This document shows, piece after piece, positions 23,685 to 32,302 of a stretch of 35,414 bases of DNA. Every line of letters begins with the position of its first letter. Within the stretch, counting starts at the first letter, position 1. This DNA is from Thermoanaerobaculales bacterium (GTDB taxonomy: Bacteria > Acidobacteriota > Thermoanaerobaculia > Thermoanaerobaculales > Sulfomarinibacteraceae), in NCBI GenBank assembly GCA_029287235.1, contig JARFRM010000100.1, forward strand, positions 1 to 35,414, in the 5' to 3' direction. The position numbers and the translations under genes were made by a program. The notes below the pieces were generated by a model, which saw only the letters and a program-made list of their open reading frames with translations, had not been told where the DNA came from and did no database searches.

Positions 23685-24399
23685 CGGTCGCCGGCGGGCG
23701 CTCGGCGCCGCCGTGCTTGTGGTTGTCCTGGTTGCGGCCTCCGGTTGCGCGAGCCGAGGTCAGACCGTTGTCGATTCCGCGCAATTTGCCGAGGCAATGG
23801 AGTTGCTGACCCGACCCCTCCCCGGCGACTTTGCGGCGCTCTACGGCCTGCGGGTCGCCAGATCGGGAGGCCTGCGGTTGGCGGTGGTCACCGCCGGGGA
23901 CGAGGGTCGATTGACCATTTCGGAGCCCTTTGGCGGGGCGGTCTCACTCACCGCATGGTCGGGTCGGGGCCCGGCCGTCTTCTTCGACATGGATGAAGGG
24001 TGCCGCCGCGAGGTGGTTGACCTCGAGGAGGTCCTCGGTGTGGGCGCCTTGCCGTTGAGTCAGGCGGTTCGACTGCTCGGCGGCCGGTTGCCGGTGATTC
24101 CGGGCGACGAGGTCGTGCTCGACTCCGATGGCGCCATCGATGTGCGCGGCGCCGGTTGGGCGGCCCGAATCCGTCTCTCACAGGAGCCCTGGCGGGTGGT
24201 GGAGGTGAGCGAGCTGGGGCCCGTCGGTGGTGCCGGATGGCACATCGAGCTCAGCTCCCATGCCAGCTCGGTTCCCGGAACGATCAGGTTGGAGAACTCT
24301 GACGGGCGGTGGGCTGAGCTCGAGTTGACGCGTCTCGAGTGGCCTCAACAGGCATCGCTGCCCGAGCTGCCGGTCTTCGAGCCTTGCGCCGAATGGTGA
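23668..24399 (+). CDS. Lipoprotein in the lolB position
   Basis: The 243-residue protein has a clear lipoprotein signal: basic MARPNSGRRR, a hydrophobic stretch, and the lipobox AASGC with the cysteine at residue 27. The next residue is alanine, so it is expected in the outer membrane. The body is beta-rich. The order TPR protein-lipoprotein-ispE-tRNA-Gln-prs-rplY-pth is that of lolB loci, so it may be a distant LolB-like lipoprotein receptor, but sequence likeness is weak and I do not assign the symbol. The start lies inside the TPR gene and the stop shares bases with ispE (ATGGTGA). Confidence 0.75.
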   Translation: MARPNSGRRRALGAAVLVVVLVAASGCASRGQTVVDSAQFAEAMELLTRPLPGDFAALYGLRVARSGGLRLAVVTAGDEGRLTISEPFGGAVSLTAWSGRGPAVFFDMDEGCRREVVDLEEVLGVGALPLSQAVRLLGGRLPVIPGDEVVLDSDGAIDVRGAGWAARIRLSQEPWRVVEVSELGPVGGAGWHIELSSHASSVPGTIRLENSDGRWAELELTRLEWPQQASLPELPVFEPCAEW

Positions 24400-25295
24400 T
24401 CTCGGTCGCTGTCCCGGCAAAGATCAACCTCCACCTCGAGATTCTGGGACGTCGCCGGGACGGCTACCACGAGCTCCGAACGCTGTTTCAGAGCATCGAC
24501 CTGTTCGATCGCCTCTCGGCAGAGATCGCTCCCCGCGGCGAGTTTGAGCTTGAAGTGAATCCTGCGGGTGTGGTTGACGCAAACGAGGACAATCTCGTTC
24601 TTCGTGCAGCGCACACCCTCGCCGAAGAGACCGGAGTCAGTGCGGGAGCCGGATTGAGGTTGGAGAAGAAGATCCCCGTGTGTGGTGGGCTCGGCGGAGG
24701 CTCGGCGGACGCCGCAGCCGCGCTCGTCCTCCTCGACCGATTATGGGGTTGTGGTCTCGATGGGATGGGTCTCCACCGGCTTGCCGCAGGACTCGGGAGC
24801 GATGTCCCGTTCTTCCTTCTCGGTGGTCTGGCGCTCGGTATCGGGCGTGGCGACGAGGTCTTCCCATTGCCCGATCAGGCGCCATTGGCGGTGGTTGTGA
24901 CCGTTCCGAACACGCGGGTATCGTCGGCAGAAGCATATGATCGTCTCGGGTCGCGGTTGACCTCGACCCGGCCAGAAGGTAACTTATACGCCTTCGCGGC
25001 TGGCCTGCGGGGACGACTGGATTGGCGGGTGGTGACCAACGAGCTCGAAGATGCCGTGGTCACCGGTTGGCCGGAGGTCGGCGAGGGTTTGCGGATTCTG
25101 CGCTCGTGCGGTTCGTTGCACGCTTCTCTTTCGGGTTCCGGTGCAGCGAGCTATGCTGTTTTCGACGATCCGATGGCCGCACGGCGGGCAGCCGCCGAGC
25201 TGCCCTCAGAATGGTTCGTGCACGTGGGAGGGACCCTGCAGCGCCGCGCGGCGCGGCTCGAGGTCGAAGTGGTGAGTGACGGAGGTTTGCGATGA
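24393..25295 (+). CDS. ispE: 4-diphosphocytidyl-2-C-methyl-D-erythritol kinase IspE
   Basis: IspE phosphorylates CDP-methylerythritol in the MEP pathway for isoprenoid precursors. The 300-residue protein has PAKINLHLEILGRRRDGYHEL (about 8-28), the GHMP kinase ATP-binding loop PVCGGLGGGSADAAAAL and a C-terminal SGSGAASYAVF motif. The ATG at 24393 overlaps the stop of the lipoprotein gene and the stop of ispE overlaps the spoVG start (ATGA, 25292-25295), so the three are translated as a tight operon. Confidence 0.95.
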   Translation: MVISVAVPAKINLHLEILGRRRDGYHELRTLFQSIDLFDRLSAEIAPRGEFELEVNPAGVVDANEDNLVLRAAHTLAEETGVSAGAGLRLEKKIPVCGGLGGGSADAAAALVLLDRLWGCGLDGMGLHRLAAGLGSDVPFFLLGGLALGIGRGDEVFPLPDQAPLAVVVTVPNTRVSSAEAYDRLGSRLTSTRPEGNLYAFAAGLRGRLDWRVVTNELEDAVVTGWPEVGEGLRILRSCGSLHASLSGSGAASYAVFDDPMAARRAAAELPSEWFVHVGGTLQRRAARLEVEVVSDGGLR

Positions 25296-25690
25296 AGGTG
25301 ACTGAAGTTCGCATCAGCCCGGCCAAGGGTGGGAAGATCCGGGCATTCGCGAGCATCGTTGTCGATGATTGTTTCATCATTAACGATCTGCGGGTGATCG
25401 AAGGTCGCGAGAACCAGCTTTTTGTGACCATGCCGGCCCGAAAGGCCCGCAACGGACAGATGCGGGACATCGCCCATCCTCTCAACAGGGAGACCAGAGA
25501 GGCGATCGATCAGCGGGTCATCGAGGAGTATCAGAGCGCTGTTCTTCACCATTCGGTGCCGGATCCCGACAACCGGAAGAAAGGCAGCGGCGCAGGCTCA
25601 CCGAGCGTCGTGGATCGGTTGTCGGCGAAGCTCTTCAGCGAGGACTACTGGACCGCGGACGTCAACAGGAGGAATCTCGACGCCGACTGA
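25292..25690 (+). CDS. spoVG: SpoVG family protein
   Basis: The 132-residue protein has the SpoVG core MKVTEVRISP, VDDCFIINDLRVIEG, FVTMPARKA and ahead of it a longer C-terminus (about 40 residues beyond the usual 90-97). SpoVG proteins bind DNA and RNA and regulate many genes in Gram-positive bacteria and spirochaetes; here the organism need not sporulate. A GGAGG ribosome binding site lies within the end of ispE, and the ATG overlaps its stop. The extra C-terminal tail is rich in Ser, Lys and Asp. Confidence 0.92.
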   Translation: MKVTEVRISPAKGGKIRAFASIVVDDCFIINDLRVIEGRENQLFVTMPARKARNGQMRDIAHPLNRETREAIDQRVIEEYQSAVLHHSVPDPDNRKKGSGAGSPSVVDRLSAKLFSEDYWTADVNRRNLDAD

Positions 25691-25701
25691 TTGATTCGGT
25701 C

Positions 25702-25730
25702 TCGGCGGCGAGCGTGGTGCTCGCCCGCCG
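25702..25730. repeat. GC-rich hairpin after spoVG
   Basis: CGGCG-GCGAGC and GCTCGC-C-CGCCG pair around a GTGGT loop, 12 bp after the spoVG stop. There is no U tract, so it would be a poor intrinsic terminator, but it may still separate the ispE-spoVG transcript from the tRNA-prs transcript. Confidence 0.5.
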
Positions 25731-25750
25731 TCCGAATCGACGGGCTCGGC

Positions 25751-25756
25751 TATAAT
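25751..25756 (+). promoter_or_regulatory. -10 box upstream of the tRNA-Gln gene
   Basis: A perfect TATAAT lies 11 bp before the tRNA. No matching -35 hexamer is seen at 16-18 bp. It probably drives tRNA-Gln and prs together. Confidence 0.5.
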
Positions 25757-25766
25757 TCGCGACGCT

Positions 25767-25841
25767 TGGGGCGTCGGCAAGTGGAAAGCCACCGGGTTTT
25801 GGTCCCGGCATTCGCAGGTTCGAATCCTGCCGCCCCAGCCA
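25767..25841 (+). tRNA. tRNA-Gln (anticodon UUG)
   Basis: A complete 75-nt tRNA: acceptor TGGGGCG pairs with CGCCCCA, the anticodon loop reads TTTTGGT with anticodon TTG, and the T-arm is GCAGGTTCGAATCCTGC. The discriminator base is G and CCA is encoded. It lies 16 bp before the prs start codon, an arrangement seen in many bacteria where tRNA-Gln precedes prs. Confidence 0.97.
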
Positions 25842-25857
25842 AGAGGCAGGCACGAAG

Positions 25858-26805
25858 ATGCTCAAAGAAAATCCCTTACAGGTCTTTTCCGGTCGCGCGA
25901 ACCCGGCGCTATCGGAAGCGATCTGCGGTTATCTGCAGATCGAGATGGGACACCTGCGTCTCGGGAGCTTCTCCGACGGTGAGATCTTCTGCCAGATTCA
26001 GGACAACGTTCGGGGTTCCGATGTCTTCATCGTCCAACCCACCGGGCAGCCGGCGAACGAGAGCCTGATGGAGTTGCTGATCATGCTCGACGCCTTCCGT
26101 CGGGCGTCACCGGCACGGGTCTGCGTCGTGATGCCATACATGGGTTACGCCCGGCAGGACCGTAAGGATGCGCCGCGGGTTCCCATCACCGCGAAGCTCG
26201 TGGCCAATCTGATCACCTCGGCCGGGGCGGGTCGGGTGCTGACCATCGATCTCCATGCTGCGCAGATTCAGGGTTTCTTCGACATCCCCGTCGATCATCT
26301 CTACGCTGCGCCGATTCTCATCGAGGCGATTCGTCGCAAGAACCTCGACCGGCTGGTCCTGGTGTCGCCCGATGCCGGTGGTGTCGAGCGCGCGCGGGCC
26401 TTCGCCAAGCGGCTGGAGAGTGACTTGGCGATCATGGACAAACGCCGCCCCGAGGCCAACAAGGCCGAAATCATGAACGTGATCGGTGACGTGGAAGGTC
26501 GCGACTGCGTCATCATCGACGACATCATCGACACTGCGGGAACTCTCGTGGGCTCGGCAAAGGCCCTGACCGAACGTGGTGCGCGCTCGGTTTATGCAGC
26601 CGGTGTTCACCCCGTCCTGTCCGGGCCCGCGGTTGACCGCATCAATTCCAGCACCATCGAGAAGGTGCTGGTGACCGACACCTTGTGTCTCGATGAGGAG
26701 GCGGCAAAGAGCCCTAAGATCGAGCAGCTTTCACTGGCCGTGCTGCTTGGCGAGGCGATTCGCAGGATTCACGAGGGAGCGTCCGTTTCGAGCCTATTTG
26801 TGTAA
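25858..26805 (+). CDS. prs: Ribose-phosphate pyrophosphokinase (PRPP synthetase)
   Basis: Prs makes PRPP from ribose 5-phosphate and ATP for nucleotide, His and Trp synthesis. The 315-residue length is typical. Visible family motifs are YMGYARQDRKDAPRVPITAK (about 97-116) with the ATP-site arginines, the divalent metal region DLHAAQIQGFFDIP, and the PRPP loop VIIDDIIDTAGTL. The ATG at 25858 is preceded by AGGCAGG and lies just after the tRNA. Confidence 0.98.
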   Translation: MLKENPLQVFSGRANPALSEAICGYLQIEMGHLRLGSFSDGEIFCQIQDNVRGSDVFIVQPTGQPANESLMELLIMLDAFRRASPARVCVVMPYMGYARQDRKDAPRVPITAKLVANLITSAGAGRVLTIDLHAAQIQGFFDIPVDHLYAAPILIEAIRRKNLDRLVLVSPDAGGVERARAFAKRLESDLAIMDKRRPEANKAEIMNVIGDVEGRDCVIIDDIIDTAGTLVGSAKALTERGARSVYAAGVHPVLSGPAVDRINSSTIEKVLVTDTLCLDEEAAKSPKIEQLSLAVLLGEAIRRIHEGASVSSLFV

Positions 26806-26862
26806 CCCGACCCCGTTGGCCTCAGGTTTTGGGGTGGGGCTGTGTGTAAGGAGACAACGAGC

Positions 26863-27555
26863 ATGGCAACGACAATTGAAACTGCTGATATCACTCTGAT
26901 CGTCGACAAGCGCGAGGACAAGGGGACCAATTCCTCGGGTCGCCTGCGTGCAGAAGGCCGGGTTCCCGCCGTTATCTACGGTGGCGACAAGGGAGCGGTG
27001 CCGATTTCCGTCGATGAACTCGCCGTTCGGGAAATCCTCAAACTGGGGACCGGCGAGAACACCATCTTCCTCCTCAAGCTCAAGGGCACGAAGGAAGAGC
27101 GGCAAGCGATGATCAAAGAGCTCCAGGTCGATCCGATCTCGGGCAAGTTCATCCACATCGACTTCATCCGCGTCACCGCCGGCCACAAGCTCAACGTGAC
27201 GATCCGCATCGATCTCATCGGTGACTGCGTCGGGGTCCGCAACGGCGGACGCATCGACTTCTCGTCGCGTGAGCTCTCCGTCGAGGTTCTCCCGCGTCAT
27301 ATGTTCGATCATATCGATGTGGATGTGTCCGAGATGCTGATCGGCGATGTCGTCACGGTGGCTGATCTCGAGGACAAGCTCCCCGAAAGCGGCAAGTTCC
27401 TCGAGGATCCGAGTCGGGTTGTCGTGATCGTCGAGCATCCTCGAGTTGTCGAGGAAGAGGTCGCGGAAGAGCTCGAAGAGGAACTCGTCATCGAGGAGAG
27501 CGCCGAACCCGAGCTCATCGGCAAGGCCAAGGAAGACGAGGAAGCGGCCGAGTAG
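26863..27555 (+). CDS. rplY: 50S ribosomal protein bL25 (CTC form)
   Basis: The 230-residue protein is the long general-stress (CTC/TL5) form of bL25, which binds 5S rRNA. The N-terminal domain contains GRLRAEGRVPAVIYGGDKGA (26-45) and the second beta domain follows (about 95-185). The last 40 residues are an acidic tail (EEEVAEELEEELVIEESAEP) common in this form. AAGGAG nine bases before the ATG at 26863 fixes the start; an upstream ATG-like codon at 26842 is not needed. prs lies 57 bp upstream and pth 12 bp downstream. Confidence 0.96.
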   Translation: MATTIETADITLIVDKREDKGTNSSGRLRAEGRVPAVIYGGDKGAVPISVDELAVREILKLGTGENTIFLLKLKGTKEERQAMIKELQVDPISGKFIHIDFIRVTAGHKLNVTIRIDLIGDCVGVRNGGRIDFSSRELSVEVLPRHMFDHIDVDVSEMLIGDVVTVADLEDKLPESGKFLEDPSRVVVIVEHPRVVEEEVAEELEEELVIEESAEPELIGKAKEDEEAAE

Positions 27556-27567
27556 CCGTCCAGGCGG

Positions 27568-28149
27568 ATGTCCATCGAACTCGTGCTCGGCCTCGGGAAC
27601 CCGGGGCCGCGTTACGCCGAAACCCGACACAACGTCGGGTTTCGGGTCGTGGACGAACTTGGATTCCGGTGGGGCCTCGGTTCCTGGGAACGGTACATCC
27701 TGTGTGACCTCATCTCCCTGAACCTCGGCTCCGGCGTGATCGGCGCCAAACCGATGACCTTCATGAACCGGTCGGGGGCGGCTCTCGGGTGGTTGCTCGA
27801 GAGGTTCTCCCTCGAGCCGGAACAGGTCCTCGTGGTGGTCGATGATATCGACCTTGGAATCGGCAGGTTGCGGCTACGGAAGCACGGTGGATCCGGGACC
27901 CACAACGGCCTGCGAGACCTGTGCGACGTGGCGGGGCAGTCTTTCCCGAGGCTTCGCGTCGGGGTGCGGGGCGGAGAGGTTTGGGATGATCTCGCGGCCC
28001 ATGTGACCACGCCGTTCAAGAACGAAGAGCTCGAGGATGTGGCTGCCGCCGTCACCAGAGCCGCCGATGCCGTCGAATCCGTCATCACCGAAGGGCTGGA
28101 TACAGCAATGAATCGCTTTAATCGTTTGCCGGTCCAGACCGAGCGGTAA
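27568..28149 (+). CDS. pth: Peptidyl-tRNA hydrolase
   Basis: Pth frees tRNA from peptidyl-tRNA released by stalled ribosomes. The 193-residue protein has GLGNPGPRYAETRHNVGF with N11 and the catalytic H21, KPMTFMNRSG (substrate loop), VVVDDIDL with the catalytic aspartate, and GGSGTHNGLRD in place of the usual GGxGGHNGLR. The ATG at 27568 follows GGCGG. It is the last gene of the rplY block and is followed by 124 bp with no gene before the convergent stress-protein gene. GGTGCCTGGC occurs twice in that gap. Confidence 0.95.
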   Translation: MSIELVLGLGNPGPRYAETRHNVGFRVVDELGFRWGLGSWERYILCDLISLNLGSGVIGAKPMTFMNRSGAALGWLLERFSLEPEQVLVVVDDIDLGIGRLRLRKHGGSGTHNGLRDLCDVAGQSFPRLRVGVRGGEVWDDLAAHVTTPFKNEELEDVAAAVTRAADAVESVITEGLDTAMNRFNRLPVQTER

Positions 28150-28273
28150 GAACCAAGATCTCGCTGGGTGGCGGTGCCTGGCTCTCGTCGTTTCTTGCGA
28201 GGGGGTGCCTGGCATCCGTACGGGTAGGGCGTCGATAGAACCAATGCAGGATTGCGTCTCTGAGCTTGGGATC

Positions 28274-29161
28274 CTACCCACTCACCGTCAGCAACGGCAC
28301 CGGGCATCGCCTCAGGACACCCTCGGCCACCGATCCGAGCACGAGTTGTTCGAGCCCTGTGAGTCCCCGCGTCCCCATGACGACGAGATCGAAGTTTTCG
28401 GGCCGGGCCTCGGCGATGATGGTGTCGGTGGCGCGGCCGACGAGCACCAGGGTGTTGACCGGTCGGTCCCCGAGGATTTTGTCCGCTGCGTCGTCGAGGG
28501 CTTCGGTGGCGCGGTCCCGGAGCCTCGTCATGACATCGTCCGAGAGCACGTTGATGGCGTAGAACTCGGGATAGACAACCGGTTCCACAACGTGAAGTAC
28601 GGTGATCTTGGCGTCAAAGTCCGTCGCCCAGTCACCGGCGACACGGACGGCTGTCGCCGACCGATCGGAAAAATCGTGGGCCACCAGTATTCTCTTGGGT
28701 CCGAGAGTAGCGACCTCGATGCCGGGGCGAACGGTGAGCACCGGGATGTCGACACTCCGTACGACGTTCTCCGCGACCGAGCCGAGAAGCATGTGTTTGA
28801 TTCCACGTCGTCCGTGGGTGCCCATGACGACGAGGTCGCACTCGAGTTCCGAGGCGGTCTCGACGATGGCCTCTGCCGCCGAAACGCTTCGGACAAGGTG
28901 CGTTTCGACTACGATCTCCCGGTCACCGCCTCGTGTGCGGTCGAACGCGTCCTTGGTCGCCTCGTCCGCGGACGACATCAGGCGTTCGATCTCGAGCTGG
29001 CGCTCCTCGGCCATCAGAGGGTCTTCCAGAATCACCCGGACGTGGACCAGGTGAAGTTCGGCCCGGAGAAGCCGCGCCAGCTGAAATGCGAGCTTCTCGG
29101 CACTGTCGGCGGTGGATGAGAAGTCCGTCGCGACGAGGATTTTCCGCGGCGTCGAGGTCAT
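28274..29161 (-). CDS. Universal stress protein with two UspA domains
   Basis: The 295-residue protein is two UspA domains in tandem. Each ends in the ATP-binding pattern G-2x-G-9x-G-S: GTHGRRGIKHMLLGS in the first and GTRGLTGLEQLVLGS in the second, so both should bind ATP. Each half starts with the beta-strand pattern ILVATDFS or ILVAHDFS. Tandem UspA proteins take part in stress and redox responses, with unknown partners. The ATG at 29159-29161 follows AGGAGG with five bases between. It is convergent with pth. Confidence 0.94.
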   Translation of the reverse strand: MTSTPRKILVATDFSSTADSAEKLAFQLARLLRAELHLVHVRVILEDPLMAEERQLEIERLMSSADEATKDAFDRTRGGDREIVVETHLVRSVSAAEAIVETASELECDLVVMGTHGRRGIKHMLLGSVAENVVRSVDIPVLTVRPGIEVATLGPKRILVAHDFSDRSATAVRVAGDWATDFDAKITVLHVVEPVVYPEFYAINVLSDDVMTRLRDRATEALDDAADKILGDRPVNTLVLVGRATDTIIAEARPENFDLVVMGTRGLTGLEQLVLGSVAEGVLRRCPVPLLTVSG

Positions 29162-29229
29162 GTCGTCCTCCTGATTTTTCGCTCCCAATCTTAACGGGTC
29201 GGAGCACCATCGACCAGACTGGAAGATCT

Positions 29230-29276
29230 GCTGTGAATCGTCGGCCGCAGTAGGAAATTGGTGAGAAGGTCGGGCT
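29230..29276. repeat. Half copy of the 184-bp palindromic element
   Basis: These 47 bases match the reverse complement of 4200-4246 at 44 positions, including the GGCCGCAGTAGGAAAT and GGTGAGAAGGTCGGGCT parts. The inner arms and centre of the element are missing here. It lies in the 242-bp divergent gap between the UspA gene and the NHL/ASH gene; no other gene is seen in that gap. Confidence 0.85.
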
Positions 29277-29403
29277 CAGGGCGAATCGACCGGTGGCAAC
29301 ACTGGTCTGAACCAATCGGCTCGCGATAAGATGGGTGAGCTTCGGTCGTGTCTGGATCGCTAAGGAATCGTTCTTGCATCCCATCGTGTCGAGGGGCTGT
29401 GAT

Positions 29404-32286
29404 GTGCTGACTATGGGAATATCTCGCTTTTTGGCTCGACGGTTACGGAATATTCCCCACGCCACGAAGGCGTTGGCGCTTCTGATCGCGGTCAGCGTCG
29501 TGCCCGGGATCGCCCTGGCCAATCAAGCACCGGTGATCGACAGCTTCGGGGCGACGCCGACGACGGTGGCTCCGGGTGGGACGGTCAACCTCTCGGTTGC
29601 GGCGCACGATCCTGACTGCATCGACACCTGTACCGACGGGTGCGGTCTCTTCATCCGCTCCGATCTGACCCTGTGGTCGGCCACCGGCGGGACCATCGGC
29701 GCACAGAACAACGGAACCAGCGGCTCACCCTATGCGGCGACGGCGCAGTGGCTGGCGCCCACGGCCGAGGATGTCTACACCATCGAGGTCGAGCTTTCAG
29801 ACAGCGGCACCTTTCTGTGCGGCGGTCGGCAGACGACGACCGCGACGGTTCTCGTGACGGTGACATCGACCAACAACCAGGCACCGGTGGTGACATCCGT
29901 GACCGCAGATCCCGGTCGGCTCTATCCGGGAGAGATCGCACAGCTGAACTGCGTCGCCGACGATCCAGACGGCGATCCGTTGACCTATGAGTGGTCCACC
30001 GATGTCGGCACGGTGACTCAGGGACCCGGGTCGACCGCTGAATTCACCTCGGCCGAGCCGGCCGTCGCTACCGTGGCCTGTGTCGCCACCGATCCGCAAG
30101 GGGCGGCGGGGATGGGGTCCGTCGTGGTGTCGGTCAGCGATGTCTCGGCCCTCGGGCGCATTTCCGACGGGCTGAAGAGTCCGCAGCGGTTGGCGGTGGA
30201 CTCCTTCGGAAGCCTCTATGTCGTTGACCGAGCGGCCGGGGGGATTTCCGTGCTGCGGCTCGAGAATGGGCGGCCCATGTACCACCTTCCCATGGCGGAT
30301 GCGACCGCCGTTGCGGTGGACTGGGCGGACCGGTTGCTGGTCGGGACATCGCAGGGGGCATCGGTCCACGGACGCGACGGCGCACTCATCAGGCAGCTCG
30401 ATGACGACGCGACCGAGATCAGCGATGTGGCGGTGGATCATCAGCGCCGGCAGTACGTGGTTCTGAAGCGGCACAGCGGACGGGCCGTGGTCTATGACGA
30501 GGCCGGAGTGGTTGTCGCCGATATCGGTTCGACAGGTGACGCGCCGAACCAGCTGCGCAGCCCGAGCGGGGTGGCGGTCCTGCCTGACGGCAGGATCGTT
30601 GTGGCTGACCGTGGTCATCGGAACATCAAGATCTTCAACCGTGACGGTTCGTTGAGCTTGGCCATCGGCGGCAGCGGCGGCGCCGCCGGCGAGTTTGTCG
30701 AGCTGGATGACGTCGCAGTGGATTCCCGCGGCGTGATCTGGGCCAGTGACACATTCCAAAGTTGGGTGCAGAGCTTTGGTCCGGACGGCATCCTGCGAGA
30801 GATTGCAGGGACATACGGTGATGGCGTGGGCGAGTTCAAGACCCCCACGGGGATCGCTCTCGCTGAAAGCTTCGGCGGCCTGGTGGTGGCATCGCTGAAC
30901 GGCTCCGCGGCCCAGGTCTTCCAGCTCGGCCCGCCGGAGCCCATCGACTGGCCGGTCGCTCAAGCATCGGTTTCCACTCAGATTCTCCAGTTTACGCCCG
31001 AGGTTGTCGGGTCGACAGGGGCGCCCCTCAGTGTCGACCTCTTCAACACCGGGGAGGCGCCGCTCGGTGTCTCCATGGTTGAAGTCCGGGGCCCGTATCT
31101 CGTCTCCGGTGGGTGTCAAGTGGTCGCTCCGGCCGGCGCGTGTGTTTTTGATGTCTTTTTCCGGCCATCGGCCCCCGGTATCCAAACCGGTGAGATTCTG
31201 CTTCACACGAGCGCCGGCGGCGATCCCCTGCGGATCGCGCTGAACGGTCTGGGGTACGTGCCCGCGGAGCTCTCGGTCGATCCGCCGAGCCTCGAGTTTC
31301 CTCCACAGGCGGTCGGGACATCGAGTGCGATCCAGAGCGTGGTGCTCTCCAATACGGGCACCGTCGATCTCAATCTCATGGGTATCTCGGCGAGCGGAGC
31401 GTTTGTCTCTTCAACCCAGTGTGGAGCTGTTCTCGCGGGTGGAAGCTCCTGCGCCGTCTGGGTCAGCTTCAGCCCCAGCGATCCGGGGGTCGCCACAGGC
31501 GTGCTCACGATCTCGAGCGATCTGCCGAACAGCCCTCGTGAGGTTCCGCTCTCGGGGTCCGGCGATCTGCTCGAGCTCAGCCCGCAGCCATCGACGGTCG
31601 ATTTCGGATACGTCGACACCGGGACGGCAAGCCCGGCTGAATCGATTCAGGTGCTCAACTCCGGGACCGCGCGAATCGACGTCGATGAGATATTCCTGGA
31701 GGGTGATGATCCCTCGGACTTCGATGTCGTGACGGATCAGTGCAGCGGGAATCAGGTTGATGTCGATCAGGCCTGCTGGCTCCAGGTGAGTTTCACACCC
31801 GGTGACGTGGGTATCAGGCAGGCACGGCTGATCATCCCGATCTCCGCCGGATTCGAGTTCGCGGTCGAGTTGATCGGAGGTGAGAGCTTCATCTTCGTGG
31901 ACGGCTTCGAGACCGGCGACATGAGCGCATGGACCTCGTCGACCGCGAGCAAGAGTATTCGGGTCACGCCCATCGAGGTCTCCTTCGGCGAGGTGGAGCT
32001 CGGCCACGACGGCGGGCTCGCGATCGTGACCGTGGCCAACGCGACCGAGGAACCCGTGTGGGTCGGGCGGCTCAACGTCGCAGGCGACCATGCGACGGAG
32101 TTCGTGATCCGCGACGACGATTGCAGCTCAAAATGGATCGAGATCGGCGACAGCTGCCGGTTCACGGTCACAATGGTGACCCTCGGCGAGGGGGACTTCA
32201 CCGCGGTGGTCGAGATTCCGACACCGGCGGTGGGCGACATCTCGCCCGATCCGGTGGCCCTCGAGGGCACCGTGTGGTTGCCGTGA
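29404..32286 (+). CDS. Secreted NHL-propeller protein with four ASH-type domains
   Basis: The protein has 960 residues. A signal peptide (RRLRNIPHATKALALLIAVS, cleavage near ALANQ) is followed by two PKD/Ig-like domains (about 30-240, with DPDGDPLTYEWSTDVG). NHL-type repeats follow (about 245-510, with PSGVAVLPDGRIVVADRGHR and DDVAVDSRGVIWASD), forming a beta-propeller. Three ASH/choice-of-anchor-D domains (about 520-840, with FNTGEAPL, SNTGTVDL, LNSGTARI) follow. A FVDGFETGDMSAWTSS segment (about 850) precedes a fourth such domain. The GTG at 29404 has GAGGGG seven bases upstream; an ATG at 29413 is possible. Its place before two cytochromes suggests a surface or extracellular role; no enzyme motif is visible. 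Confidence 0.85.
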   Translation: MLTMGISRFLARRLRNIPHATKALALLIAVSVVPGIALANQAPVIDSFGATPTTVAPGGTVNLSVAAHDPDCIDTCTDGCGLFIRSDLTLWSATGGTIGAQNNGTSGSPYAATAQWLAPTAEDVYTIEVELSDSGTFLCGGRQTTTATVLVTVTSTNNQAPVVTSVTADPGRLYPGEIAQLNCVADDPDGDPLTYEWSTDVGTVTQGPGSTAEFTSAEPAVATVACVATDPQGAAGMGSVVVSVSDVSALGRISDGLKSPQRLAVDSFGSLYVVDRAAGGISVLRLENGRPMYHLPMADATAVAVDWADRLLVGTSQGASVHGRDGALIRQLDDDATEISDVAVDHQRRQYVVLKRHSGRAVVYDEAGVVVADIGSTGDAPNQLRSPSGVAVLPDGRIVVADRGHRNIKIFNRDGSLSLAIGGSGGAAGEFVELDDVAVDSRGVIWASDTFQSWVQSFGPDGILREIAGTYGDGVGEFKTPTGIALAESFGGLVVASLNGSAAQVFQLGPPEPIDWPVAQASVSTQILQFTPEVVGSTGAPLSVDLFNTGEAPLGVSMVEVRGPYLVSGGCQVVAPAGACVFDVFFRPSAPGIQTGEILLHTSAGGDPLRIALNGLGYVPAELSVDPPSLEFPPQAVGTSSAIQSVVLSNTGTVDLNLMGISASGAFVSSTQCGAVLAGGSSCAVWVSFSPSDPGVATGVLTISSDLPNSPREVPLSGSGDLLELSPQPSTVDFGYVDTGTASPAESIQVLNSGTARIDVDEIFLEGDDPSDFDVVTDQCSGNQVDVDQACWLQVSFTPGDVGIRQARLIIPISAGFEFAVELIGGESFIFVDGFETGDMSAWTSSTASKSIRVTPIEVSFGEVELGHDGGLAIVTVANATEEPVWVGRLNVAGDHATEFVIRDDDCSSKWIEIGDSCRFTVTMVTLGEGDFTAVVEIPTPAVGDISPDPVALEGTVWLP

Positions 32287-32302
32287 CGGCATGAGGTGGA
32301 AG

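Noticed and set aside
24345-24614. 89-codon minus-strand frame over the ispE start
   Set aside because: Antisense to the conserved IspE N-terminus; no ribosome binding site.
29797-31206. 469-codon minus-strand frame over the NHL/ASH gene
   Set aside because: Antisense shadow of a protein with repeated NHL and ASH patterns.
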